A DNA stretch of 64,000 bases from Apis mellifera (lineage: Eukaryota > Arthropoda > Insecta > Hymenoptera > Apidae), in the NCBI RefSeq assembly GCF_003254395.2, contig NC_037642.1:5079903-5143902 (forward strand). Direction: 5' to 3'. Of the stretch, positions 49,719 through 60,870 are shown piece by piece. The position numbers and the translations under genes are program-made. Under the pieces are notes generated by a model. That model searched no databases. It saw nothing but the letters and a program-made list of their open reading frames with translations, and was not told where the DNA came from. How positions within the stretch are numbered: the stretch's first letter is position 1; each line of letters starts with the position of its first letter.

Positions 49719-51897
49719 CTGAAATATAATAACACGATATTATTTCCCATAAATATCCATGCTCGCGTGAACAACAATTCTTACTGTAAAATATGTCGGA
49801 TGAAAATATAACGTTTCATGTAAAATTAATTTTTTCGATAATAATTATAGATAATTTATACGATAAATTCGTACGATATTATCAATATAATATTGCTAAT
49901 TAACATAAACTGTACACTTTAAAAAAAAACATCCTATCCTACATCTAAATTTTCAAACGGAAAAATTCGTATTCGATAATTTTTCTAAACAATTTCTCTC
50001 TCGACAAATAAACAGAATGATAAATTAATTACAACAAATCCGTTATGTAAACAAATTAAGAAGAAATCCCTTATAAAATTAAAGAAACGCATATTTAAAT
50101 CACTCACTTCCTCCTGGTCATCTTCCTTCTGCTTCGTCGCGAAGAACGTTTCTCGATTTTCTTCCTTCGAATCGGACTCTTCTTCAAGCTCGAGGATTTC
50201 CCCCTTTTCTGTAAAGGATTCTCTTGCGATTTCGGCGTATCCTCGCGTTTCTTTATCTTCCAAGGAGGGGTAGGACAACGATCCTTGCTGCCGATCAACG
50301 GGTCATCCTCCCCCCTTCGGGCCCTTCTTCGCCTCTTGCGCGACTCCGCGTTGCTCCTCTTCGTGTCCATCAATGTTGGCGCTACTCGTATTACTTGTCC
50401 TTCGCTATCGGTCGGAATCAAGTAGCCGGATTTCACGCCGAAAGAAAGCGCCTTGCGAAGGTATTTCTTAGCTTGCCGTTTTCCTAGATACGAAAAAAGC
50501 TTTTCTATCGTTTTCACTGTTTATTTTCATCGTTTTTCTTTGTCTAAGTGAATTATACTCTACGTTTAGAGTAAGCAGTAGGAAAAATTTTATCGAATGA
50601 TTTTTAAATTTACGGAGCAAACGTATTTCATCATATTTATCTTTTTTTCAATGTCGAGAAATCTTATCCATAACGATGAAAAATTAAAAAATCAATGAAA
50701 TCTATTTTCTCCTCAGCGTGGAAAAAAGAAAAAGAAAGGGAAATGAATTACCACGCCCTCGAGTTCCTAACTAATAGCAAGATTTAAAAAAAAAAAGAAG
50801 AAGAGGTGTCACGCGATACCTTCCTCGATCCCAGCCTTGATGTAGTTGTTGATGACCTGGACGAGAGATTTCTTCTTGAGTAACGCTCTAGTGTTATTGA
50901 TCGCCTTGGCGAGCGCAATCGGCCTCACCGAGATATTCGACGCGCTGCTGTCCTCAGTACTGCTGGTCTCCGAGCTATTTGCGGCGTCCATCACGCTCGA
51001 CAAGTTCTCCACGGACGTTGCCACGGATTTTGTGTACTCGGTTCCTTCGATGGACGAGCTATCGCTACAAAACGAACTGTCGCGCGAGGACTCTCGAGTA
51101 TTCCTGTATTTCCGCATTTTCCCGCGATATCTGTCGTCCCGCACGGCTCTGCTTCGCTTTCTTTCTGAAACATACATGATCGCGATCGTGTATTCGGGTG
51201 AAGCATGAAATATGGTTTTATTTCTCCCGCCCCTTTTCTCTCAGGCTCCCCGTATTGAACTGTGGCGATTCGATTTTATCGAACGGGTGATGGAGGGTTG
51301 AGATCGAAAAGGGTTCCTCGAGTCTTTCGTGATCTCTTTCTACGGAAGAAATCTTTTTATATAATTTTAAATGAAATTTTGGATCTGAGAATATTGAAAA
51401 AAAATATAAAAAAATAAAATATTTGTATCGTATTTGTCCTATAATAATATTTCAATAGAATTTATGTAATGATATATATATATATAACAATTAAATAAGG
51501 GTTTTATTTTTTTGAATTTACTCTTCGCTGTTTCACTTGTGAAGTTTTTATGATCAGATAATTAGAAAGTATGAAATAATTGAAAAAGAAAATTATTAAA
51601 ATAACAAAAGATTATAATAGATGTAATTATAATTCGATGATAATTAAAATTTATATATATATATATATATATGATAATGACAAGTCTTATCTAAGTGTCT
51701 TAAGTATAACAATTCATTGTGCATAACAAAGCACCTTGGTTATGTTTGTTCATCAATGCATAGACTATTTCTCGTACGCTAGGTTTGTAAATACGCAATC
51801 GGCGTGAAATGTTCGGCTGTTTACGATGTTGTCGATAACGTGGCTTTATTCTTCCATTTTTCTGTGCATGGCCGTTTGCTTTTTTCTTCGGTGCCAT
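49343..51897 (-). CDS. H15 (linker-histone-like) protein, 419 aa, four exons
   Basis: CDS is the join of 51897-51735, 51164-50820, 50483-50108 and 49718-49343 (163+345+376+376 nt = 420 codons with the TAG stop). Introns are GT-AG with phases 1, 1 and 2. Residues 1-54 are a basic N-terminus beginning MAPKKK and ending in a helix-1-like KPSVREIVYAL. Residues 55-130 are an Arg-rich then Ser/Thr/Glu-rich linker. Residues about 135-205 fit an H15 winged helix: helix 1 (IALAKAINNTRALLKKK), helix 2 (SLVQVINNYIKAG), helix 3 (KKYLRKALSFGVKSG) and the wing YLIPTDSEGQVIRV. Residues 211-295 are Lys/Arg/Ser-rich and 296-419 are mixed-charge with a Glu-rich end. The family binds nucleosomal linker DNA, so a nuclear chromatin role is inferred. 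The downstream neighbour is a paralog. Domain call is firm, function open. Confidence 0.85.
50108..50483 (-). CDS. H15 gene 1, exon 3 (helix 3, wing, basic tail)
   Basis: Acceptor CTTTTTTCGTATCTAG/GAAAACGG in phase 1 and a strong donor GGAGGAA/GTGAGT in phase 2. Opens with KRQAKKYLRKALSFGVKSG, H15 helix 3, then the wing YLIPTDSEGQVIRVAP. The remainder is rich in Lys, Arg and Ser with SPIRRKK-type motifs. The donor itself contains an in-frame TGA, so intron retention would end the protein here. Confidence 0.88.
50820..51164 (-). CDS. H15 gene 1, exon 2 (helices 1 and 2)
   Basis: Acceptor CATGTATGTTTCAG/AAAGAAAG and donor GAGGAAG/GTATCG. Both ends are phase 1, so the 345-nt exon is symmetric and could be skipped without a frameshift. 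Encodes residues 55-169: a basic head, a long Ser/Thr/Glu linker with SSET and STEDSS runs, then H15 helices 1 and 2. Intron read-through gives only I-A before TGA. Confidence 0.85.
51651..51673. repeat. AT microsatellite in intron 1 of H15 gene 1
   Basis: Long AT run shortly after the weak exon 1 donor. A second, shorter one is at about 51472-51486. Confidence 0.85.
51735..51897 (-). CDS. H15 gene 1, exon 1 (start codon exon)
   Basis: Starts at ATG 51897 in the context CGAATAATGG, with A at -3 and G at +4. Encodes 54 residues plus one base. The donor CAAG/GTGCTT is weak. If it is not used, the frame runs ten more codons to a TAA. The end of the exon, YKPSVREIVYALMNKHNQ, resembles H15 helix 1 and the KPNISKLVYKFL of the downstream paralog, although this gene has another helix 1 in exon 2. 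Confidence 0.75.
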
Positions 51898-51922
51898 TAT
51901 TCGGTAATGGCACTTCTTTCAT
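51821..51922 (-). promoter_or_regulatory. Upstream ORF overlapping the H15 gene 1 start
   Basis: ATG at 51922 (context GGGACGATGA, A at -3) opens a 33-codon frame beginning MKEVPLPNNGTEEKSK. It runs across the main ATG at 51897 in another frame and stops at TAA 51823-51821. An overlapping uORF of this kind normally lowers main-frame initiation. Real only if the leader extends this far. Confidence 0.35.
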
Positions 51923-51930
51923 CGTCCCAT
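51919..51930 (-). promoter_or_regulatory. Minimal upstream ORF (MGR)
   Basis: ATGGGACGATGA in the predicted 5' leader, 33 nt before the main ATG: three codons and a stop. Its TGA overlaps the ATG of the next upstream frame. It counts as a uORF only if transcription starts upstream of it. Confidence 0.35.
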
Positions 51931-52745
51931 GGGTGGCTTCTCGCTGAAACAGTGGCTGGCGTCAAAAAAACACTCGTTTTCTGCTTGTCATCGATTAGTA
52001 GCAACATCACGTTGCCAACATTGCATCGATAAAATTGTGTCAAATGTTTGAAGCTTCGTTCGAAGTGAGATTATTCATTTATCTCGTGAAAATTCGCCTT
52101 TTACAATAAAAAAAAAAAAAGAAAAGAAACATCGATAGTTTAAAAAATATATTTCATTGTTATTTCGTTAAAAATAAGCGAAGAAGAATACAAATGGAAT
52201 TTAAAGAAATTCGATTTAAATCCAGCATTAAGTTATGATATTATAAGTTGATGATATTACAATTAATTGGTTAGATCATCGAAGTTTCTGTATTCGTGAT
52301 ACAGAGAAGCCAATATTATTTAATCGGGGTTATCGAGATTATGTCATTGACATGAAAGATAATTTAAAGAAACAGGAAGTCATTATGATCGTTGTTTACC
52401 AGAAAACAATGCCATTTGAATAAAGATCATTGAGTTCGTGACGATATTGACAGTATAAGATTATTTAAAGATTAGAGAAGTCATCGTTTCATACGAGGTT
52501 AAAAATATTTAATGGCCATATGGTCGTGTCATAGAGTTCATTTCCTGAATACGATGACTTCATAAGATAACTCTTATTTACTACCGATTTTTTCGAGAGA
52601 AATTTTCAATATGAATTATCTATTGCACACTTCGCTATGCATAAATTTATCGAATTTCATGATTCTCGTACAGTTCAAAATATAACTTCCACAAGTATTC
52701 TATCATTCAACTTCAATTTTATTATTCCAATAGAATTTCGCAACT

Positions 52746-52795
52746 ATAAAGTCGTTGACCCAGACTTGCGTAACTTTATAGTCATCGAAATTGAT
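52746..52795. repeat. Inverted repeat of ACTATAAAGT
   Basis: ACTATAAAGT and ACTTTATAGT lie about 27 nt apart within a region of moderate composition (CGCAACTATAAAGTCG then GCGTAACTTTATAGTC). Ten pairs. Function unknown. Confidence 0.6.
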
Positions 52796-53022
52796 TTTTC
52801 GCAATTCTCTCAGATCGTCCTGTATATGGTTTCCCTGTTGCGAAATTTAGCAACTGTAACAGTTTTTTTTTTTATTAACATTGAACTCGATGACTAATAA
52901 AATCGATTCGATCGATCTTTGAAATTTCTCACTCTTCACAATCTTTTTTAACACTACACCTAACCATCCACTTTCATTTTCTTTTCTCTTTCACTCGCAA
53001 ATTCCTCCAAAAATTTTCTCGA

Positions 53023-53044
53023 AAAATAAATAAATAAATAAATA
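53023..53044. repeat. AAAT microsatellite
   Basis: Five tetranucleotide repeats. Confidence 0.8.
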
Positions 53045-53239
53045 AGAAATACGTACGTATAAATATTCGTCTAAAAAAAATCAAAATTAATTTTACATAT
53101 ATTTGATAATTATCATTATCAAATTATACAATTAATATTAATATCATACGATTCGAGTTGTAAAATTCAAACAATCCCATTACTATTTCCATCTTCATCA
53201 ATTTCATCATCTTCATTAAATTCCCAACTCCCAAAATCT

Positions 53240-53880
53240 CTATGATCCTCTTCACCCTTGACATAAACGGCATTAAATCCCGCAACAAGACGATTCCTCA
53301 GCATCCCTATCGCGACCTCGTCATTACCAGCATGCAACTTTCGTGCATCTTGATGCACTCGTCTCTATGTCCCTCCTCGTCGAGCCCAAGGTCTCTCTCG
53401 TTCACAACCGTTCCCTGTCAAACTTTCCCGAAGTAGTCGAATCTCGTCTGAAACAAGTGTCGCGTAACTTTTCTCGATATTATATTACGTATTTCGATAT
53501 TATAGTATATTTCGTTCCATGTGTACACTCGCTTCCGCCCCTTCTCACGGAAGCGGAGCCTCGATTTATCGCAGTTTGATCGTTGTTCGGCTCGTTTGCC
53601 ACTTTTGGTCAGAGCCGGTATCGATCATCCGTCACCGTGAACGAGGAACTTTTCGAGTTTTTGGCCTTGACTTTGCGGAAACAGCCAGCGAATTCAACAT
53701 TGCTCGCGCTCGACTGGCCACCAGGAAGTGTCACGGCTCCGTGAATGGCTTCGCCGTTGAGATTATCGCGGATTTCCGTCTCGTTCGAGCCATCAATGAA
53801 AATTGCTCTACAAAGAAACGATACTTTCATTCGCTTTCCTTGGACTTTTATTGTTTGGATCGAGGATGGTTGGAATTGTA
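53240..53880. other. GC-rich island, no gene recognised
   Basis: Open frames on both strands. The minus frame 53358-53167 ends in an acidic stretch (NEDDEIDEDGNSN) that superficially resembles an acidic C-terminal exon, but it lacks a good acceptor and an in-frame TAG lies just upstream. The plus frame 53519-53881 has no domain. Confidence 0.25.
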
Positions 53881-55269
53881 GTTGGAAAGATTTTCGAGAT
53901 TGATAAGTGAATTATCGTTGAGAAGTTCTTGGAAGAGATACTGTTAAAGGATGATGTAGCTATTTATACGTTTTATTGTTAGTGTTTCTGTTTTTATTTG
54001 AATCTTTTCGAATATATCGGATTCAGACTTGTTATCTCAAGATTCATATAAATTATGTATATATATTTTTTAGGAGGATTTTTTTCTTTGTTCTTTTGAA
54101 TGTATTGGATTGAAAATTATTTTATTCTTGGAAAGGCTTTAATTCGAGTCGAAAATTTCTTCTTGGATTCATTGTTAAATTATGAGTTGAAAAGATTCTG
54201 GATCCATGGATGATCCTGAGATTTATGCGAATTATCATTGAAGAAGCTCTTGAATATTTCAGTATTAGGTGGTGCAAGTGTAAAAGGAATTGGAAAGCAA
54301 TGGATCGAACGTGTAAAGTTAGAGAGAAATTGAAGTATATTATATCGTAAAGAAGTTAGAGATTTATGGCAATATGGGAATTTTATTATTGAAGAAAAAT
54401 TTTATTTTAAAGAAACTTTGAGAGAAGATTTTACTTCCTGAATTTCGTGAAAAGCTATCATTTATAAATTATTGTTAATGTAATAATTATAATATCATTA
54501 TTATAAAATTTATATTATATTATATATTTATATTATATTTATTACTTAAAATTTTTTATGTAAAAAGCTTAAATTATTTAATTATATCTCTCCAAAAATC
54601 AATCCATTAATTAACCAAACATATTCAATCCTTTGCCTTATTAAATAACATTGATTTATATTTGTGAATTAAAAATCAAATTCAACAAAAGAATCTTGAT
54701 CTTAATTTATTTATTATTTAGAGGAATTATTAAAAGAAAATCAAAATATTTCAAATTACGCAGTAAATATATCATACTATTCACAAGTAAATGAAATTTC
54801 TTTTTACAAATAAATACAACGTTATTTTCATTCCTTCCATGAACCCGTAAAGTATAAAAATACCTCTCTCAGGAGCAGTTTCCTTTGTATCACACCGAAC
54901 AAAAACTTGCACGCATTCCTTTTCTATATCATGGCAGTGCAATATCGAAAAGAGTTAAGAAATTTTTCAACGTACCGGAAAAAAACTTTCTTTCTCGAGT
55001 TACAATCTCTTATACACGCGTGTTTATTGCGACGTTATCGAGAGAAAAGACAGAGACGAGAAGAAAATAAAAGAAAAACAAATAAGAAACACGCTTAATT
55101 AAAGGGAAATAGAAATATTCGAGGAGAAAGAAATTTAACTTTGAATTTGTTTTCGTTTATATCCACCGTCGTTTTGAAAGTCGAACCGTGTATACGTATT
55201 CAGTATACGGTTCGCGTTTGGAGCGTACGTTTCGAAGGAGAAAGCTCGTCGTGGAAAGCGAAAGCAATA

Positions 55270-55600
55270 CACCGTGGATATTTTGGCTCTTCGAGGGATC
55301 GTTGTGAACCGATATGGATACAAGCAACGAAAAAAGAAAGGAAAAAAGACAGGATGTAAAATTCCTCACGGTCCTTCCACCATTAAAGGGAGTCTCGCCC
55401 TTAACATTTGGATGCCTGGAAGCTCCTGTGGAAATAGGTCAAGCAGCGAACGATTGTCCAAGAAACGACGTCTCGGATCATCAATGGCTTGATAGAGGAA
55501 AGTCGTGGTGATTCATCCGTTTGATGGAAAACGTGCGCGAGGTTGAATTTGAATGATCGTGGCGGTGAGGACGAAGTACATCTAAGGGATGAACGAAAAG
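55270..55600. other. GC-rich island, no gene recognised
   Basis: Two overlapping plus-strand frames (55274-55492 and 55314-55511) without recognisable motifs. Composition falls back to AT-rich at both sides. Confidence 0.25.
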
Positions 55601-55947
55601 GTAAATGGAATAAAATATCTTGGATTCTTTATTCTTTAAATATCATAGCGAAATTTATTGTAGGAAAATAGGATTTTTAGATTTTTAGATTAGTTTAGAT
55701 AACTCGTAATTTGGAAAATTTTTTTGAAATGAGTGATTTTTGGGAAGGTTATACAAGCGTGTTGAATTATTCAGAGAATTTGTAGTAAAATTAAAGTTTA
55801 TTTGTAGTAAATTTAAAACTATTTAGGGATAAAATTTATCTTTATTTTGAATGGAATATAATTATAGTTACTAAGAAAGTTAGTTGTAAAGAAACGTTTA
55901 AAAGATCTTTGGTGAGAAACTAGTTTATCTGAGAAGACATTAATTGT

Positions 55948-56052
55948 AAGGTAAGATCTTTGACGGAAATTGAGTTTGTATAGCCTTCCCTGTGTGAGGA
56001 TACTAAAGTGAACGTTTGGGATCTTTGATAGGAATTGAGTTTGTGTAGTTTC
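55948..56052. repeat. Two direct copies, 67-bp spacing
   Basis: GATCTTTGACGGAAATTGAG followed by TTTGTATAG recurs as GATCTTTGATAGGAATTGAG with TTTGTGTAG about 67 bp later. A small local duplication. Confidence 0.6.
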
Positions 56053-56459
56053 TTATATACAGTGAATATATAGAACTGAAAGATTAAATGTAATTGCAAC
56101 ATTTCATATCGTATTGAAGGGGATAAAAATAGAGATATTACACGTAACGTTATTAAGGTAGAAGATTAATGATTATTTTTAGATTTATGTTCTTTTTCTT
56201 AGACAGAAAAGAACCAAGATAGAGATATAAAAAAGTGAGGCTACTGAAAAATTAACTTACAATCGTCCATTTTTTTTTCTCGAGATTATTTAAAACGAAT
56301 CACCTTCGGAATATTATCATATCTCTCGCTCCTCCTTCGTTATTCAATTTCAATTTCACACCCGATTCAAACAGAAATGAAAAATTCGATTTCGTGGAAA
56401 TTAAAAAATTCACACGCGGATTAACGACGAACGAGTCTAATAAAATTTCCGACCCGAAA

Positions 56460-56860
56460 CGATGAAAACCGTTTCGTGGAATTTTTCACGTGTCCATGGA
56501 CACGCGTGCAATCACCGCAACGATCCACATTGAATTTTCATCGAACGATAGAATTCCCACGTGGAACGACCCCCTCGTTCGATCAGGAATGGCGGGCTCG
56601 GTGCAAAATGCAAGGGAAACTGAAGTCCCTCGTGGTTAATTCACGATGTGGCTGCACCCTATCAAGCCACCGTGATTTATTGCACGCCCCTGCCACGAAC
56701 TTGCCCGTAAGATTCAAGGACAGGGACAAAGACGTAGAGTCAAGTTCAATTACTCTTCAATCTACCTGAACGACCGTAGAGGAGGAAATAAACCGATAGC
56801 TTTATTGGTTGTGGGCAACGGTATGAGCAGAGGATCGAGAAATGGCCGAGATTCGTCGGG
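56460..56860. other. GC-rich island, no gene recognised
   Basis: Contains the near-palindromic CACGTGTCCATGGACACGCG at its start and a 97-codon plus frame (56476-56769) beginning with a non-ATG codon, no domain. Confidence 0.25.
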
Positions 56861-59800
56861 AATAATTTAATATATTCCCGTGTTTTGCTCGACAGGAATA
56901 TTATATCCAGGAATATTATGTCGTGAATGAGAAAATTATGAGGATGATTATTTGGAACCGTGGTTGTTCAAGATTTTTTATTCGCGAAGAAAATAAAATA
57001 ATTCTAGAAAGAAAATTTTCTCGTGAAAGAAAATTATTTTTCTTCAAGCATTTTTGATTCTAAAGATGATTATTCAGATTTAATTGTAATAATTTGAAAA
57101 AAATTCTCAAAAAGTTCATAGATAAATATAAAGATGTGAATTCTAAGTAGATAATTATTTTCTAAATTCAACGAAGTAATATTGTTTAAATTAATTATAA
57201 AATTACATCGATACAAATGGAATATTATTTCACGTTTCTTGAAATCTTTTATAACGATTGAAATTATGAATAATTTGGATGAATCAAACACCGCTATAAA
57301 TGGATTTTAATCACAAATCTAAGGGAAACTTTATATTTCTATGGAAATATCGTAAAACAATTAACAATGAGAAAAGGAGAGAAAATTCCCGATACAACGA
57401 TAAATCCTATTTTTACGCTACCGTTCATAAATGAAATTTTATTACCTCAAACATAATAATCAAAATTATTACGATAACACAATTATCTCAAAGTGAACAA
57501 AACTACAGATAAGGTAAACAATTCAAAACAATTTCAAAATAATGGAAATTCCATACGTATCAACACAATCAAGAAACCAATGCATTTCTACTATCTGATT
57601 TTACAAACATTTAATATCATCGCCTAAAATTGCATTAAATAAAATCCAATTAATAAGGATTAAAGGACAGATATATATATATGAGGCGACCTTATAAATT
57701 ATTCAAATTGCAACTTTATTAAATTAATTTCCCAAACGCAAATACAATTCTACGCACGTTGTTTTCGACGACAACGAAACAACAAATATTTCTGATCGCA
57801 AGAGAAATCCGATAATCGCGCAAACGAGACGCACATCCACGAGGGCGTGGGAAAAAATTCTCTGGACAATTCCAACGTGATGTGATAAAACTTTGCTGCT
57901 CGTGAAAAAAATGAGCGTAATGACAGGAGAGCGAGCCAGAAATGCCGTTAACCGGTGATCGCAATTACAGCCCACGTTTAATTATATAGAGGATGTCTGC
58001 AAGTGTCGCGAACCCGCGACATTCTCCCTTGTTAAACTTCACCCGGAATAGGATTGTAAATCGATGCCTAAATTACAACGAACGTGGGCCTGTTGCTTCG
58101 CCATTATCTCCATTATTTTTCCAAGATTATTCAAGTTATTCAATGATTAGAAATAGTGGGAATAAATGGACAAGTGATGAATTATTAAATAAAAGTAATG
58201 AAAGGTGTATTGTAACCCTTTCATATATCTTATGATGTGATATCTTAAAGATCCATAAGGTTTAGATATAATTTAATTTGAAAAAAAAATTTCGTTCGTA
58301 CTTTGTAATCTCAAATTCAAATCTTTCTGTTTATTACGATTCTCATCTCTCTTTTTGATAATTCATAAATTATTCGAATAGAAAATCTACTTATAATAAT
58401 CGATCGTAGAGACGATTCGTAACAAAATGATCCTGTCGCCAGTAATATAGTATTTTGTTCAACTACGTGATACGGGAAATATTGACGATTGAATTTATTT
58501 GAATAATTTTTCAATAATACACAGGAAGATCGGTGGGCGTTTAAGCTCAACAAATATGGCGCACAAGGATGCGTTGGAACGTAAAATCTTGTTTGCTCTG
58601 TCAGCCGTGAGGATCGTCGAATTTTCGATAACAAACGTGAACATTTTTCCTTTACGATTTCACGATTCTCGAAACTTTGTGTGATTTATACTATACACGT
58701 TATATAATTCGTATAGTTTTATACAATTTACATCCTCGATCGAAAGTGGCGAGAGTTTCTTCTTAGAGAAAATAAACCTGGAATTTCCAATATTTGTTTT
58801 AATTTGCTCGAAGATTTGATTCTTAAAAATATCCTTGCACTTAATTATTATCAAACTTTCGAAGAGAAAATTGTTGTAAGGAAACTCTTTGATCAATAAT
58901 CTATCAAAGAAAACAAAATTATAACATCGATTTAAGACCTTAATGATAAAATTATCAGAATTATTAAAATAGAAGGAAAGAGCGTTTTTTATCGACAAAT
59001 TTCTCTCTAAATTTGTTTGAAAATTAGTCGAGAAGTTTTTCGTGAGAAAGAAGGGATTAACTCTATCTTCATCACAAGAATTTATCTATCGAAGATTGTC
59101 CACCATTCTTCAAAGGATCCTCGTAATTGAACTTCTTCAACGCGACGGAGAAATCTCGTTTGCATATTAGTGGTCCGAACTTTTAGTCTCTGTCGCCTGG
59201 ACAAACAATCCATTCCTCGGTTTTTCCTTTTCACGAGAAAAAAGTGGACTGAGAACATCACCAGTTACGTGTTTTTTTTTTTTTTTGCATCTTATATAAG
59301 CTTGATATCGATGTAGACTGGGACGATTCCATGCTCGGACAATTTGGAACGTTGAAAGGATATATAAAAATGGATCTGTCTTCCGTTCACGCTATCTTAT
59401 GGTACTTTAGAAACGGGCAGTTCGTATATTTCTTATTTTTCCAATTCGTGATATCAAATTGTACATTTTTTGGTAGGAGAGAGATTTCTATTTGAAATTT
59501 GTGATCTTCATAAATTTTTTCAAATTATTAAAAAGTTTCAAACATTTTTTTCTATCGTTCGTTTCTTGAATTTAAATAGAGTAGATAGTTTATATAAGAA
59601 TACGAAAAAATCATGAATTACTTACGCTTTCTTACATTTCACGGTGATGATATTTTTAATTCGTTTTCAATCCACCGTCTCGTTCTTTTTCACTTGTGTT
59701 TTTATTTATCTAATTTTAGTTGGTATAATTGTTTCCAATCAGGACTATTTTATTTCACTTTGCCCGATCAAGGTTGCCTTACTCTACTTGTCTCAGCATG

Positions 59801-60121
59801 GATTCTACCCGTCTCGCCATAACTGTTATATTTTACTGCCTATGCTCCACGTATAATGGAAATATTTAAACGAATTCCGCAAAAAGTTTCGGAAGGTTTT
59901 TATTTACACGCGAAACACGCCACGAATGAAAACAGCAAAACAACAAAAATAAAATACAAGTGAAAAATAGAAAAAAAAAAAAAAAGAAAGAGATCTCTCT
60001 TTGCACGAAGAATGGAAAAAATATATAGATGATGAAAGAATAATTCTGGAAATATTCTTTTATAAATTCTATCCAACGATCGGAAAATTTTGTAACGTGG
60101 CAAATCGTTTAGAAAGCTGGT

Positions 60122-60143
60122 AAAAAAAAAAAAAAAAAAAAAA
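60122..60143. repeat. Poly(A) run
   Basis: About 22 A residues. No retrocopy recognised upstream of it. Confidence 0.8.
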
Positions 60144-60439
60144 CGTGTTTTGTTTGATTTCAGAGTCCACAATCAGTAAACAAGAGAACATCGATCGTTA
60201 ATCGAAAATGTAAGCAATACGTAAATGTAATTGTCGTCGAAACTGTAAATAGACACAACTCGCCACTCGTCAAAATGCAAATACTATACAAATAGATACA
60301 GTTCCAGATAAAATTGATTAATTTGATTATCGCCAAATCGACGAGTTTAATCACGAGTTTTATATCCTTTCAAATTTCGTTACATTCTCAATTTAAAGAT
60401 CGATTCGAGAGTAAACTGTTCATCTTGTCAACTTTCAAT

Positions 60440-60870
60440 CTGTCAATCGAAGTCGAACAAATGCCCCGGGGGAGGGGAGGGATGTTATATTAGCTAAGCA
60501 TTCCTCTGAAACGATTTCAGTTATTGCTGCACAATATTGTACCTTATTGTACCCTCTTTCCCACTCTATCAGTTTGCGCGATGATAAAAGAGAAACGAGC
60601 GTTTTCTCGTGCCACTCAGTCCCTTCTTCAGGGACCCCCTTTTGCGATACTCTTCTATAAGATCTCTTTTTCGCTGATCGTTTATTTGCCATCTTTCCTC
60701 CATTCTGTTGTTGCAGAAAGCACCAACTCGTTCTGCAGGGCATTATTAAATTTTTTATTTAACAGGTCGTTGAATGGCAAGGATGCGTCCAGTTGTTGAC
60801 ACTTTCTTTTTTTCTTTTTTCTTCTTGCTTCGACAAAGATATTATTAAGGGAAAAGGGGAAAATTTTCAT
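60440..60870 (-). other. Moderate-GC block open in three minus frames
   Basis: Frame 60743-60435 reads MANKRSAKKRSYRR in its middle. Frame 60870-60682 reads LPFNDLLNKKFNNALQNE. A third, shorter frame starting near 60703 reads MEERWQINDQRKRDLIEEYR. Each has a protein-like stretch, and an acceptor-like TTTCTGCAACAACAG precedes the ATGs. I cannot join them into one gene or name a family. It may be a small exon, a decayed gene or chance. Confidence 0.25.

Noticed and set aside
50809..51177. ATG at 51177 as the start of H15 gene 1
   Set aside because: This ATG lies within the acceptor region (CATGTATGTTTCAG). Exon 1 at 51897 joins in phase, so it is intronic.
50846..51208. Plus-strand 120-codon frame over exon 2
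   Set aside because: Shadow of the minus-strand H15 exon, with hydrophobic residues arising from complementing Ser/Glu codons.
53167..53358. Acidic minus-strand frame as a terminal exon of another H15 gene
   Set aside because: No acceptor with a pyrimidine tract, an in-frame TAG just upstream, and no H15 helix 3 exon in the neighbourhood.
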